From positions 1 to 64,000 of the forward strand of contig JAPLTG010000028.1 of assembly GCA_026398255.1 (NCBI GenBank): a stretch of DNA of 64,000 nt. Reading direction: 5' to 3'. Positions within the stretch are counted from its first letter, which is position 1. Every line of letters starts with the position of its first letter. The notes beneath the pieces are model-generated. The model saw nothing but the letters and a program-made list of their open reading frames with translations. It was not told the origin of the DNA and made no database searches. Below, piece by piece: positions 1 to 9,682 of the stretch. A program made the translations under genes and the position numbers. The stretch comes from Verrucomicrobiota bacterium (lineage in GTDB: Bacteria > Verrucomicrobiota > Verrucomicrobiia > Chthoniobacterales > Terrimicrobiaceae).

Positions 1-3000
1 GTGCCGGTGGTGTCGAGTTTCAGGAGCGAGGTGCCGTTGGTCTGCGTGATCGTGCCAGTGCCGGCAGCGGCGGCGTTGCCGATCACGAGCGTTCCGGTGT
101 TGAGCGTGGTGCCGCCTGAGTAGGTATTGCTGCAGGAGAGGGTGAGTGTGCCAGTGCCGGATTTTGCCAGATTTCCGGAGCCTTGCACGACGCTGGAGAT
201 GGTGGTGTTCGTGGAGGTGTTGGTGGTGAGGGTGAATCCGGTGCCGAGGGAGAGGTTGCCGCCAGTGCCTGCTATGGCACCGATTGTCATGTTATTGCCG
301 ATGGCGAGCGTGCCGGCGTTGATGGTGGTGAGGCCGGTGTAGGTGTTGTTTCCGGAGAGAGTGAGCGTGCTGGTATTGCTCTTAGTGAGGTTACCGGTGC
401 CGGTCATGTTCTGCGAGTTGGTAACGCTGGCAGTGGAGTTCCAAGAGAAAGTGCCGTTGTTAGTAAAGGCAAGTGTGGAGGAGAAGGTCGGAGTGGAAGA
501 CCCGCCAAATTCCAACACACCATTGTTGATGGTGATACCTCTGAGTGTGGGTGATGCAGTGACAAGCACCTTTCCGGTTCCATTTTTTGTGATGGCATAT
601 GACCCAGCGACTGCCGCCATCACCATATCGGCTGTGGAGTTGCTACCGCTGGCTACATTGAAAATCAAGCCGCCATTGGTTCCTTGGTCATTGTAGAAGC
701 CGTTATTTGCAGAGGTGAGTTGGTTTTGGGCACCACCGTTGGTATTGATAGTCATCCAATTGCCACTTTGGATCAGGGCATTGAGGCCGTCATTTACAAT
801 GGTCGCACCACCGGTGCTATCAATATTAATGATCATGCCTTGAAGGGTGGGAATGTTGGCAAAACCTGATTGGAAGCCGAGCTGTAAGGTGGACCCGTTG
901 TTGATATTGATGGTGCTATTAGCGCCATAAATAATAAAATTTCCTTGGGCTTCCAATCGTAAGGTGCCCGCATTCACGGTCTTGGCTCCCGTGAAGGCGG
1001 TGGAGGCATTGAGGATTAAGGTGCCAGAGCCGTTTTTGGTTAATCCGAAGCCGGCCCCGGAGACCACGCCGCGGACGGTCAGGTTCCCGGCATTCACCGT
1101 GATGGTGCGGGAGGAGTTCATGGTGACGGCTCCGGTGCCCAAGTTCAGGTCTTTGGTGCCGGTGAAGGTGAAATTGCCGTTCCAATTCTGCACATTGTTG
1201 GTCGAGAGGGTGATCGCGCTGCCAGTCGTGTTATCAATCGTGCCGCCCGCGATGGTGAGAGTGCCGGTGCCGATGGCCGTGGCGTTGTTGATATTGAGCG
1301 TGCCGGCCCGGAGCGTTGTGGAGCCATTGTAAGTATTCGCCCCGGCGAGGGTGGTGCTGCCGGAACTATTCTGAGTGAGGGAAGCGGTGCCACTGATGAT
1401 GCTGGCCGCGCCTTGCGTGAAAGCGCTGGAACCCGCCGTGGTGATTGCCGTGCCACCCGAGAGGTTGCCCGTTAGGCTGAGCGTGCCGCCATTGATGGCG
1501 GTCGCACCGGTGTAGGTGTTGGCAGCAGAGAGCGTGAGGGTGCTGTTGCCGTTTTTGGTGACGACGCCCGTTCCGGAAATGACGCCACCGATCGTGATAT
1601 TCCCTGCCGCAGTGTCGATGATTCCGCTGGAACTGGCCCCGAGAGCCAAAGCCATGTTGATGGTTTGGGCACTGGCGGAGTTGTTGATGATGTCGCCCTT
1701 CACCGTGAGGGCGGTGCCCCCACTGGCTCCGGCGGAGCCGGCATTGGCGGCGAGCGTGTAGGAACTGGCGGTGGAATTGAAGGTGATAAAATTCAGCGAG
1801 GAAAGCGTGCCGTTGCCGATGTTGTTTGTCGCAGTGCCGCCGGCGCCGGTGAAAACGAGGTTTTTATCCGTGGTGGGGGCCGTCGGGGTGAAGCCAGTGG
1901 ACCAATCTCCGGTGGTGCCGGACCAGATGTAGTCGGGAGTGGCGGCGGCATAGGTGAGCGTGATATTGCCGCCACTGGGGTTGGTGAATGTCCAAGTGCC
2001 TGTGCGGTTGCCCGAGGTGATGCCGAAGTTGGTTAAGTTCACGGCGAAGTTTCCGGAGTTGAATCCGGTCTGGCTGGCGGCACTGATGAGATTCCAGCTG
2101 TAGTTGCCCGTATTGCTCCACCCGGTGGGGGTGCCGTGGAGCGTAATGGTGAAGGGGTTGGCGGCCGTATTGTTGAGCGTGAGAGCCCCGGCGCTGGCGA
2201 GTTGGTCGTAATCCGTGCCGGCCACGGAGGCATTCACATTGCCGATGGTGAAGGCGTAACCGGAGCCGCCTTGGACAGTGATCGAGGCAGCGTTGTATTT
2301 GGCGGAGGCGGTGGTGTTGCCGAGCGAAATGGTGCTGCCAGTTCCCAAGGTGAGTGCGCTGGAGGTGATATTGCTGGAGAGTTGGAGCGTGCCGCCATTC
2401 ACCGTGGTGGCTCCGGTGTAGGTATTGGTGCCGGCGAGGGTGAGTGTGCCGGTGCCGTTTTTGGTGATGGCCAGCGCGGCGGCTCCGCCATTTTGGATGG
2501 TTCCCGAGAAGGTGGTGCTGGAGTTATCAGCTCCCATCGTGAGGGTGGTGGCAGTAGAGGCGTGGCCGTTTTGCACGGTGCCTGCCCCGGCGAGGGAGCC
2601 GATGCCCTGCGAGGTGCCATTCACGGAAAGGACGGCACCGGAGGCCACGGTGTAGGCGGAGTTCGAGGAGAGGGAGGTGCCGTTGCCAGCGAGGATCATC
2701 AGGGTGCCGGCGTTGATGGTGGTGGCACCGGAGTAGGTGGAGTTGATGCCAGACCAGTTTTGAAGCATCAGGGTGCCACTGCCGTTCTTGGTGAGGCTCG
2801 TGGCCGTGACCCCATCGGTGATCCGGCCGCCGTAGGCGTAGGCTTGGGCGGCTGTCTGATTGACGGTCAACACGCCACCGCCCGTGATGCTTATGTTTTG
2901 GGTGTCGTAATTTCCCAAGGCCCCTTCCAGAGAGGCGACTGTTTGGTCGTAACCATTCAGATTCAATGTCGCGGTGCTCTGTCCTGCTGCGGCCCACCCG

Positions 3001-6000
3001 AAGCGAATTTTAGAGGATGAGGCAATAGCGTTAGTTGTTCCCAGCGTGAGATTACCACCGAAATAGAGGATGATATTTCCGAAAGTATTCCCAGAGGAAT
3101 TGATCCTGGTGGTGAGGCCTGATAAATACATGTCTCCAGTGCCGATCGAGATTGTGGAGTTGACAATGGCTTGCCCACCAAAGGCCAAGCCGCTATTGTT
3201 CGCACTGGTAATCCGTCCATTAATCATTAATGTCCCACCACCAGCGTGATGGATCCCACCCGTATAGGTCAGAAGGCCGGTCAGGGTCGTATTTCCGGCA
3301 CCCGTTTCAAGATTTACACTCCCTCCGCCAAAAGACATATTGTTGGCGATAGTCATGTTCCCGCCACCGGGGGCGATTAAGAGCTTGGTATTGAGCGCTG
3401 CCGTCAGGTTACCCGTGCCGAGACCCGCGGCGGAGGTGACTTGGATGGTTCCGGTGGTAAGAGTGGTGCCGCCCGCATAGGTGTTATTTCCAGAGAGAGT
3501 GAGCGTGCCGGCGGCATTTTTCGTGACGGCGCCGGCGCCGGAGATCACGCCCGAGAGGGTTTGGTTATTCGTGCCGCTATGAATCAGAAGGCCGCTGTTG
3601 GAGATATTGCCGGTGTAGTTTCCCCCACCCAAGCTCCCGGCCGCACCGATGAGCAGGGTGCCGGCGTTGATGGTGGTGGCGCCAGTGTAGGTGTTGTTGC
3701 CGGAGAGGGTGAGCGTGCTGGCGGCGTTTTGCGTGAGGGCGCCGGTGCCAGAGATCACGCCGGAGAGGGTTTGGTTTGCAGTGCTGGTGTAGAGAAGGGT
3801 GCCGGAGTTGCTGATCGTGTTTGAGTAATTCCCCCCGCCGAGGAGGCCGGCACCTCCGATCTGCAGCGTGCCAGCGCTGATGGTCGTGCTGCCTGTATAG
3901 GTGTTGTTACCGGAGAGAGTGAGTGTGCTGGAACCGCTTTTCGAAATGCCGCCCGCGCCGGAAATGGCGCCGCCGAGGGTGATGTTGCCGGAGGCGGTAT
4001 TAATGGCGCGGACGCCGTTGAGCGCCAGAGCATTGTTGATGGCCTGGGCATTGGCCGAGTTGTTCACGATGGAGCCGGAAACATTGAGGGTGGAGCCATT
4101 GCCTGCCGAGCCAGAATTCGCGGCCAAAGTGTAGGAACCTGCTGTGGAGTTGAAGGTGATCGTGCCGACAGAGCTGAGGGTGCCGCTGGCGATGTCGTTC
4201 GTGGCCGTGCCGCCTGCTCCGGTGAAGAGCATGTCCAGGTTGTTGGACATGGATGGGGTGAAATTGCCGCTCCAGACTCCCGTGCCGCCCGCCCATGTCG
4301 GCGTGCCTGCAGTGCCGTAGGTGAGGGTCAGGTTTCCGCCAGAGGCTCCAAATGTCCAAGAAGCTCCGGAAGCAAGAGCCCCGCCGAATGACGAGTAATC
4401 CGCGACAAAGTTCCCTGATGAAAATCCACTGAGGCTCGAACCACTCAGGATATTCCAAGTGTAGCTGCCGGAGGAACTCCAGTTCGTTGGGGTGCCATTG
4501 ATGTAAACGGTGAAAGGATTGGCCGCCGTGTTGTTAAATGTAATAGCCCCTGTGGTGGTGATCTGGTCGTAGTCGGTGCCAGCTGTGCCCGCCGTGCCGC
4601 CGGAAATGTTCCCAATCGTGAAGGCGTAGCCGCTGTCACCCGCGACCGTGAGCGAGGCGGCGTTGAATTTGGCAACGGCGGCGGTGGAACCCGCCGAGAC
4701 CACACCTCCGGAGTTGATTGTGAGGGCGCTGGAGGAGATGTTGCCGCTCACGGCGAGCGTGCCGGCGTTGATCGTGGTCGATCCATTGTAGGTATTGGCG
4801 GCGTTGCTGAGGGTGAGCATGCCGGTGCCGTTTTGAGTAATGGCGCCGGTGCCGCTGATCACGCCGGAGAGGGTTTGGGCATTCGTGCCAGAGTAGATGA
4901 AGGCGGCGCTATTGCTGATGGTGCCATTGTAATTTCCGGTCATGAGGCGGCCAGCGGCACCGATTTCCAAGGTGCCGGCACTGATCGTCACATTTGCAGA
5001 ACTGGTGTTGTTGCCAGACAGAATCAGCATGCCAGCACCGCTTTTTTGGAGGCTACCGTTGGTGGGGCCTGCGAGATTGTATGCCAATACAGAGGAGATG
5101 GTAGTGGTGCCACTCGTGACATTGAAATTGCCGGATCCCTGGGTGATGGTCGGACCGGAGATCGTGTTGTTGCCAGAGAGGGTGTAGGAAGCGGCCGCGA
5201 AATCGCCGGGATTACCCGTAATCGTGGAGTCCACCATCGTCAGTGCCCCGTTAAAGCCCCCTAAAAGATAACCAGTCGAAGTGGACGACAAAGTCGACCC
5301 ATTCATTGTGATGGATGTGAGGGCGTTAAAGGCGTTGTGGGCGTTCCCCAAAACAGTTGTTCCGTTATTCATCACCAAAGCTCCCGAAATGCCCGACCCT
5401 ACATTGAGCGATAGCGTCCCCGCATTCACTGTGGTGCCTCCGGAGTAGGCATTTGTTCCAGAGAGCGAGAGCGTGCCATTACCGATCTTAGTGAGGGCCA
5501 GCGTGCCGGCGGTGTTTTTGATCACGCCGGAGAAGGTGCTGGTCGCATTGTTGTCGCCCACGTTCAGGGTCGCGCCGTTGCCATCAATGGTGCCGTTACC
5601 CGAGAGTCCATTGATGGTTTCACTGAAGCCGGCCATGTTGAAAGTGCCAGAATTGATAATGAGGTTGCCTTTGCCAGCGCCATTGGCGATCTGGTTGGCC
5701 GCCCCGAGGGCAAGCGTCGTGTTCGCCGAAATCGTCGTATTTCCTGAATAGTTATTGGTATTGACTAGGCTGTTATTGGTCAGTGTGAGCGTGAAGGCGG
5801 TGCCTTGTGACGGATTCAACAACAACCCGTTCGTGCCGGTGAGTTGACCATAGGCCGTCGCCGAACCCGTGCCGCTACCGTTGGACAAACTGATGTCCGA
5901 GGCTCCGGCAGTGAGTGTGCCATAAAGCTGAATCCCTGAGCCATCAATACGGAATGCAGCTCTACCACCATCAACGTAAGTTGCTCCTGCATTGACGACA

Positions 6001-8873
6001 ATATTATTATAAACCAAGCCTGAATTAAGCATCAATTGAGCCGCGGCCGTGCTGCCATTGGCGCCGATGTAGACGGTGCCTGTTCCTAAATTGCTTTTTG
6101 TTAGGGTCCCATTGACGAGAGTGTTCGTTACGGACCCTTGATAGAGGCGCGCATTACTGCCACCATTGGCAATAGTAAGCCCTCCGGAAAAGGTGTTATT
6201 CGCATTGGAAAGCGCGTTAGCCCCACCGTTATTATAAATGGTCACCGCCGTCTTGGCTGTGGCACCATCCGTAATGAGCGAGGCCAGATTGACATTGTAA
6301 TTCGTGATCGTGAGCGTGTTTGTGCCGGAGCCTGAGGCCGAGTTTGTGATCGTGCCCGCCGCGTTGCCAACTCCCACGGCCGCCACGGTCGCGTTGTAGC
6401 CATTGAGATCAAAAACACCCCCGGTGGCGTTTAGCGTGCTTGCGCTACTTATGCCGGTGGCGCTGCCCGCCTTGAGTGTGCCGGCGCTGATGGTGGTCGC
6501 GCCAGTGTAGGTATTGTTGCCGGAGAGCGTGAGCGTGCCGGTGCCGATCTTGGTCAGGGCGACCGTGCCGGTGACGGTGGCCGGCGAGGAGGATGTGTTG
6601 GATACCGAGATGCCATTGTCCTTGATGGTGCCGCTGAAGTTCGAGGTCGTATTGCCCGAACCCAAGGTGAGCGTCGCGGCGGTGGCGCTACCGTTCTGCA
6701 CCGAGAAGTTGCCGCTGCCGGAAATCGAGGCCAGGGTCTGCGCTTGCCCGTTCAGATAGAGGTCGGCGTAGTTCAGCGTGAGCGCGGTGGTGGTCGGCAG
6801 GGCGTTGGTAGCACCGAGGTAGAGCATGGCCTGCCCGGTGTAACCGAATTGAGCCGTCTCGGATCCGGTGACGGAGGTGGCACCCGCGTAGTCGTTGGTG
6901 GCACCCGTGATCAGGTAGCGACCACCGATACTGCTGGGCTGTAGCACGAAATCCAAGCCGCCGACCCCGGTAATTTTGCCGCTAAGTTGGAGCGTTTTGT
7001 CGTTCCACACATTGGAAACATTGGAAGTGGCATTTAGGGTAATTTGGCCAGTCAGATTGGTTGTGACGCCTGCTCCAGGCTGGTTGCTGAAGATGGCGCC
7101 ATTCGTAGTCGTTCCGTTCAGGGTGATGTTGTTGGCGATGGTCAAATTGTTCGCGCCGACTTCAAGCTTGCCGCCTGCGGCCACCGAGACATTGCCAGAG
7201 CCGAGTGCCGAACTGTTTGTGACGTTGAGGGTGCCGAGACTAATCGTCGTGCCGCCGCTGTAGGTATTGGTGTTTGAGAGCGTGAGTGTGCTTGCGGCGT
7301 TTTGGGTGAGCGCGCCGGTGCCGCTGATCACGCCGGAGAGGGTTTGGGCATTCGTGCCGGAATAGATCAAGGTTCCATTGTTAGAAATACTCCCAGCGTA
7401 GCTTCCGGCTCCAAGCCGACCAGTCGCTCCGATCTCGAGCGTGCCGGCGCTGACCGTGGTTGTGCCAGTGTAGGTGTTGTTGCCGCTGAGCGTGAGTATG
7501 CCTGTGCCATCCTTGGTGAGCGTGCCGGTGCTGGTTGTGATATTTCCGCTGATGATCGTGTTGCTGGCTCCGCCGATCGTCAGGTTTTGTGTGCCGGTGA
7601 TGCCGCCGGAGAGGGTCAGCGTGTTGGCATCGGAGTTAATGCGGGCGGCGCCGCCGAGCGTGATGACCCCCGCATAGGAATTGTTGCCCGAAATATTGCG
7701 CAATCCACCTCCAGAGCTGATGCCGGTGCTGCTCAGCGAGAGGGCTTCGGCTCCCACAGAAATTCCCCCGGTAAGTTCCAAAGCACTTCCACTTGCCACC
7801 GAAGTGCCGTTAGCTGTGGTGCCGAGCGCATTGGCGTGGGCGATGCGGAGAATGCTGGAGCCCGTGATCCACGTGGTTCCAGTGTAGGAATTATTGCCCG
7901 ATAAAATCCAGTAACCGGCCTCGCTTGTCCCTCCATTGGGCGTGATAGCGCCGACTGTTAATGCTGTGATATTGCCGCCGATCACGCCCGAAATTTCATT
8001 GCTCCCCGTGTTCGCAATGCCGGAAAGCGTAAGGCTCGAGGCGTAGGAGGCAGTCCCTGTTACATTTCCCGTGATGACAAGGGCGCCACTTTGGGCAATC
8101 AAGGCATTGTTTCCTCCATCCAATTTAAATGTCCGGTTCGTGGAGGCCGCGGTAGCACCTGTATAATTGAGGTTAGGGCCCTGCCCGCCACCCCATGCCA
8201 AAGTAATCATCGAGCCGGCCCCAAGCGCGCTGCTTTGGCCCGCATTCGCAATGGAATTGAAATCCACCCAACCGCGGCCCAGAGAAAAATTGCCAGTGTA
8301 GGTATTGTTGCCGTTAAAGGTGATGGGGCCATTCGAATTTCCAGAATCCGTAGCGAGGGCGTTCGCGCCGCTGATCACGCCATTGAAGGTCAACTTGCTG
8401 CCACCGCTAAAGGATATGTCGGAAGCTGCACGCGTGATATTGCTGGTGATCGTGTGCGTCTGGGTGGTGTTCGCGCTAGCGATACTACCGGCAAGCGAGA
8501 TGTTGCCGCCCGAGAGGGTGATGTTGCCCGAGGCAGTGCCAAAGGTGATGGCGCCCGAACTGACATTGCCGGAGACGGTGATCGTGCCGGCGGCGAGGCC
8601 ATCTGTTGCGGTGCCGAAATTCAAGGCATCGGCGGTGGTGGTGTTCGTCGTGCCGGACATGACATTGACTCCCGTCGCGGAAGTACTCCAGCCTTGGGTG
8701 GCATCATTCGTGGTCGGCGCGGCCCAAGTGCCGCCCGCCGTGCCGAAGCCAGCGGTGCTGTTGTTCGTGTCCCAATAATAAGTCACCGCGTGAATTTCAG
8801 GAGCTGCCAGCAAAGTCAATGCCAGAGCCGCTGCGCGGGCGGGTGAGAAGTGAAGGAGGCGCGGGGCTTTCAT
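1..8873 (-). CDS. Giant autotransporter-associated beta-strand repeat protein (C-terminus beyond window)
   Basis: A single minus-strand frame is open from an ATG at 8873 to the left edge, at least 2,957 codons; the stop lies outside. It opens with a signal peptide (MKAPRLLHF, then a hydrophobic Ala/Leu stretch ending APEIHA). The mature part is a long series of Gly/Thr/Ser/Asn-rich units such as LTLSGNNTYTGATTISAGTL, the autotransporter-associated beta-strand repeat (PF12951 type) that folds as a right-handed beta-helix. At least fifteen YTG/YSG units are readable, for example near 112, 334, 1511, 2415, 3475, 3693, 3895, 5445, 6505, 7468 and 8296. It is probably a secreted or surface adhesin or structural protein. 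Neither an autotransporter barrel nor a PEP-CTERM anchor is visible; either could lie in the missing C-terminus. No Shine-Dalgarno sequence precedes the start. Confidence 0.9.
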   Translation of the reverse strand, partial: MKAPRLLHFSPARAAALALTLLAAPEIHAVTYYWDTNNSTAGFGTAGGTWAAPTTNDATQGWSTSATGVNVMSGTTNTTTADALNFGTATDGLAAGTITVSGNVSSGAITFGTASGNITLSGGNISLAGSIASANTTQTHTITSNITRAASDISFSGGSKLTFNGVISGANALATDSGNSNGPITFNGNNTYTGNFSLGRGWVDFNSIANAGQSSALGAGSMITLAWGGGQGPNLNYTGATAASTNRTFKLDGGNNALIAQSGALVITGNVTGTASYASSLTLSGIANTGSNEISGVIGGNITALTVGAITPNGGTSEAGYWILSGNNSYTGTTWITGSSILRIAHANALGTTANGTSVASGSALELTGGISVGAEALSLSSTGISSGGGLRNISGNNSYAGVITLGGAARINSDANTLTLSGGITGTQNLTIGGASNTIISGNITTSTGTLTKDGTGILTLSGNNTYTGTTTVSAGTLEIGATGRLGAGSYAGSISNNGTLIYSGTNAQTLSGVISGTGALTQNAASTLTLSNTNTYSGGTTISLGTLNVTNSSALGSGNVSVAAGGKLEVGANNLTIANNITLNGTTTNGAIFSNQPGAGVTTNLTGQITLNATSNVSNVWNDKTLQLSGKITGVGGLDFVLQPSSIGGRYLITGATNDYAGATSVTGSETAQFGYTGQAMLYLGATNALPTTTALTLNYADLYLNGQAQTLASISGSGNFSVQNGSATAATLTLGSGNTTSNFSGTIKDNGISVSNTSSSPATVTGTVALTKIGTGTLTLSGNNTYTGATTISAGTLKAGSATGISSASTLNATGGVFDLNGYNATVAAVGVGNAAGTITNSASGSGTNTLTITNYNVNLASLITDGATAKTAVTIYNNGGANALSNANNTFSGGLTIANGGSNARLYQGSVTNTLVNGTLTKSNLGTGTVYIGANGSTAAAQLMLNSGLVYNNIVVNAGATYVDGGRAAFRIDGSGIQLYGTLTAGASDISLSNGSGTGSATAYGQLTGTNGLLLNPSQGTAFTLTLTNNSLVNTNNYSGNTTISANTTLALGAANQIANGAGKGNLIINSGTFNMAGFSETINGLSGNGTIDGNGATLNVGDNNATSTFSGVIKNTAGTLALTKIGNGTLSLSGTNAYSGGTTVNAGTLSLNVGSGISGALVMNNGTTVLGNAHNAFNALTSITMNGSTLSSTSTGYLLGGFNGALTMVDSTITGNPGDFAAASYTLSGNNTISGPTITQGSGNFNVTSGTTTISSVLAYNLAGPTNGSLQKSGAGMLILSGNNTSSANVTISAGTLEIGAAGRLMTGNYNGTISNSAAFIYSGTNAQTLSGVISGTGAITQNGTGMLTLSNAANTYNGSTTINAGTLAVSGNISSSALTINSGGVVSAGSTAAVAKFNAASLTVAGDSGYAFTIGNISGGTAGTAGTDYDQITTTGAITFNNTAANPFTVYINGTPTNWSSSGSYTWNILSGSSLSGFSSGNFVADYSSFGGALASGASWTFGASGGNLTLTYGTAGTPTWAGGTGVWSGNFTPSMSNNLDMLFTGAGGTATNDIASGTLSSVGTITFNSTAGSYTLAANSGSAGNGSTLNVSGSIVNNSANAQAINNALALNGVRAINTASGNITLGGAISGAGGISKSGSSTLTLSGNNTYTGSTTISAGTLQIGGAGLLGGGNYSNTISNSGTLLYTSTANQTLSGVISGTGALTQNAASTLTLSGNNTYTGATTINAGTLLIGAAGSLGGGNYTGNISNSGLLIHSGTNNQTLSGVISGAGAVTKNAAGTLTLSGNNTYAGGTTLTTGTIQVTSAAGLGTGNLTAALNTKLLIAPGGGNMTIANNMSFGGGSVNLETGAGNTTLTGLLTYTGGIHHAGGGTLMINGRITSANNSGLAFGGQAIVNSTISIGTGDMYLSGLTTRINSSGNTFGNIILYFGGNLTLGTTNAIASSSKIRFGWAAAGQSTATLNLNGYDQTVASLEGALGNYDTQNISITGGGVLTVNQTAAQAYAYGGRITDGVTATSLTKNGSGTLMLQNWSGINSTYSGATTINAGTLMILAGNGTSLSSNSAYTVASGAVLSVNGTSQGIGSLAGAGTVQNGHASTATTLTMGADNSSTTFSGTIQNGGAAALAITKNGTGTLTLAGTNTYTGATTVNGGTLQLSSNITSSALTLGTGSTISLGNTTASAKYNAASITVQGGSGYAFTIGNVNASVAGTDYDQLASAGALTLNNTAANPFTITLHGTPTGWSNTGNYSWNLISAASQTGFNSGNFAVNLTNFGITSGNRTGTWTFTNPSGGNITLTYAAATPDYIWSGTTGDWSTGFTPTAPTTDKNLVFTGAGGTATNNIGNGTLSSLNFITFNSTASSYTLAANAGSAGASGGTALTVKGDIINNSASAQTINMALALGASSSGIIDTAAGNITIGGVISGTGVVTKNGNSTLTLSAANTYTGATAINGGTLSLTGNLSGGTAITTAGSSAFTQGAASIISGTASLTQNSSGSTTLAGANTYNGSTTLRAGTLNINNATAIGTGTLTIAGGTIDNTTGSAITLSTNNVQNWNGNFTFTGTKDLNLGTGAVTMNSSRTITVNAGNLTVRGVVSGAGFGLTKNGSGTLILNASTAFTGAKTVNAGTLRLEAQGNFIIYGANSTININNGSTLQLGFQSGFANIPTLQGMIINIDSTGGATIVNDGLNALIQSGNWMTINTNGGAQNQLTSANNGFYNDQGTNGGLIFNVASGSNSTADMVMAAVAGSYAITKNGTGKVLVTASPTLRGITINNGVLEFGGSSTPTFSSTLAFTNNGTFSWNSTASVTNSQNMTGTGNLTKSNTSTLTLSGNNTYTGLTTINAGTLAIGNNMTIGAIAGTGGNLSLGTGFTLTTNTSTNTTISSVVQGSGNLAKSGTGTLTLSCSNTYSGGTTLNTGTLVIGNAAAAGTGTITQTNGTSLLKLDTTG
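1750..2330 (-). repeat. Internal module end/start, copy 2 of a ~791-residue tandem duplication
   Basis: Inside the giant repeat gene, this stretch encodes a non-repeat segment (TDYDQLASAGALTLNN, then NPFTITLHGTPTGW, then a Trp-rich link, then LVFTGAGGTATNNIGNGTLS). The same order and wording recurs at about 4123-4700. The shared codons for VYRTLAAN-like text (plus-strand gtgtaggaac) begin at 1756 and 4129, an offset of 2,373 bp or exactly 791 codons. Protein similarity is clear, while DNA has diverged, so the duplication is old. Confidence 0.65.
4123..4700 (-). repeat. Internal module end/start, copy 1 of a ~791-residue tandem duplication
   Basis: Partner of the segment at 1750-2330. Read on the minus strand it gives TDYDQITTTGAITFNN, NPFTVYINGTPTNW, a Ser-rich link with Trp, then LFTGAGGTATNDIASGTLSS. 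Text of this kind usually closes the passenger of a single secreted beta-strand protein, before its anchor. Finding it twice inside one chain suggests that complete passenger cassettes were joined end to end. Confidence 0.65.
4843..4889 (-). repeat. 47-bp exact repeat within the beta-strand gene, copy A
   Basis: These 47 bases are identical to 7312-7358 and lie in the same reading frame (offset 2,469 bp, 823 codons). They encode the TNAQTLSGVISGTGA part of a repeat unit. Related but diverged versions occur near 3531-3580 and 3748-3795. Confidence 0.8.
7312..7358 (-). repeat. 47-bp exact repeat within the beta-strand gene, copy B
   Basis: Identical over 47 bases to 4843-4889, in frame, encoding TNAQTLSGVISGTGA. 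Exact identity over this length inside an otherwise diverged repeat field suggests recent gene conversion or recombination between units. Confidence 0.8.
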
Positions 8874-9682
8874 GGGAGGAGAGCCACGAAAAGCGGGAGG
8901 GAGTTTTTAGGCGAAGCCTGCCGAGGCCCACGGAAAGTGGTGGAGCAGGCGTTGGCATCCGAAAAAAGCCCCGCGCACGCGAAGCGCCCCAACAAATCAA
9001 CCCAAGCCGCCGCGCCGGAAAAATATCCATCGCCGAGGTGACGATACCTCGCGCGAGCTAGGCTGGGAGTGGCAGGGGCGGCCATGGAGGAGGATTTAGA
9101 GGTGGAGGGTTTGTGGGGGTTGTATTTGTTACTCTTGAATTAACAGGCACACAAAACATCGTAGCCGTTCTGTAAAGGCGCAAGAAAAAAATGGGAAATT
9201 TTGCAAAAAAAATCTTGCACCAAAATCGAAGCGATCCAGCCCGTGGCTAGGGAGGGGGGAAAGGAAAAGCGGAAAGTAGCGGAATTTTGAAAAAATTTCG
9301 AGGGCGGTTTGCCATGGCTCGCCTGAAAGCCATCGAAAGCCGTTTCGGCTTCCGCTACGGGGGACTCTTGGCTACTGAGGGTCTTGGCATGAAGGTTTTT
9401 TTGGGGTTTTTTGGCCCGCGAATGCCGGAAGATCCACGCGAACGGAAGAAGAGCGGAAGGCTGAGACCGGAACACATGCCAGCGGGTGCTGGCCGGATCG
9501 TTTCGTTGTAGGGTTGCAACGGCAAGAGGTGGCCCTTCGCGTCGCCCGGCGCGATGGCCATCAGGGTTTCCAATCGATGGCGGCGGTGCTGAGGAGTTTT
9601 TTCATGGAATATCAGAGGAAAAAAGAAGGTTGGTTCAAAATATTGATTTGATTATCTGATTATCTGATTTTAAATATTTGGC
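8874..9682. other. 809-bp region without a recognisable gene
   Basis: This holds the upstream region of the giant beta-strand gene (minus strand) and the leader of the toxin-antitoxin pair. Short open frames exist on both strands but none shows a start, composition or motif that I can support. A minus-strand stretch near 9355-9605 reads like a decayed small gene: an ATG at 9605 gives MKKLLSTAAIDWKP then stops, and a shifted frame continues with TLMAIAPGDAKGHLLPLQPY. I cannot assign it. Poly-T and poly-A runs near 9180-9215 and 9395-9412 may include terminators. Confidence 0.4.
9637..9679. promoter_or_regulatory. AT-rich direct and inverted repeats upstream of the Phd/VapC pair
   Basis: Two adjacent copies of GATTATCT (9650-9657 and 9658-9665), followed by GATTT, are flanked by AAAATATT (9637-9644) and AAATATTT (about 9672-9679). 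The array ends three bases before the antitoxin ATG at 9683. Phd-type antitoxins normally repress their own operon by binding short repeats at the promoter, so this is a plausible operator. No binding evidence exists beyond the sequence pattern. Confidence 0.45.

Noticed and set aside
112-8300. Regular short repeats resembling a CRISPR or satellite array
   Set aside because: Spacing is irregular, the repeats keep reading frame and translate to the beta-strand motif, so they are protein repeats.
127-8846. Many plus-strand open frames (for example 2136-3020, 7302-7904, 8091-8846)
   Set aside because: They are antisense shadows of the minus-strand beta-strand gene: their Val/Gly/Pro-rich sequences come from reversed repeat codons, and the minus frame is open throughout with a signal peptide.
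9287-9511. 74-codon plus-strand frame
   Set aside because: No family, no ribosome-binding site, low-quality composition; it overlaps similar frames on the other strand.
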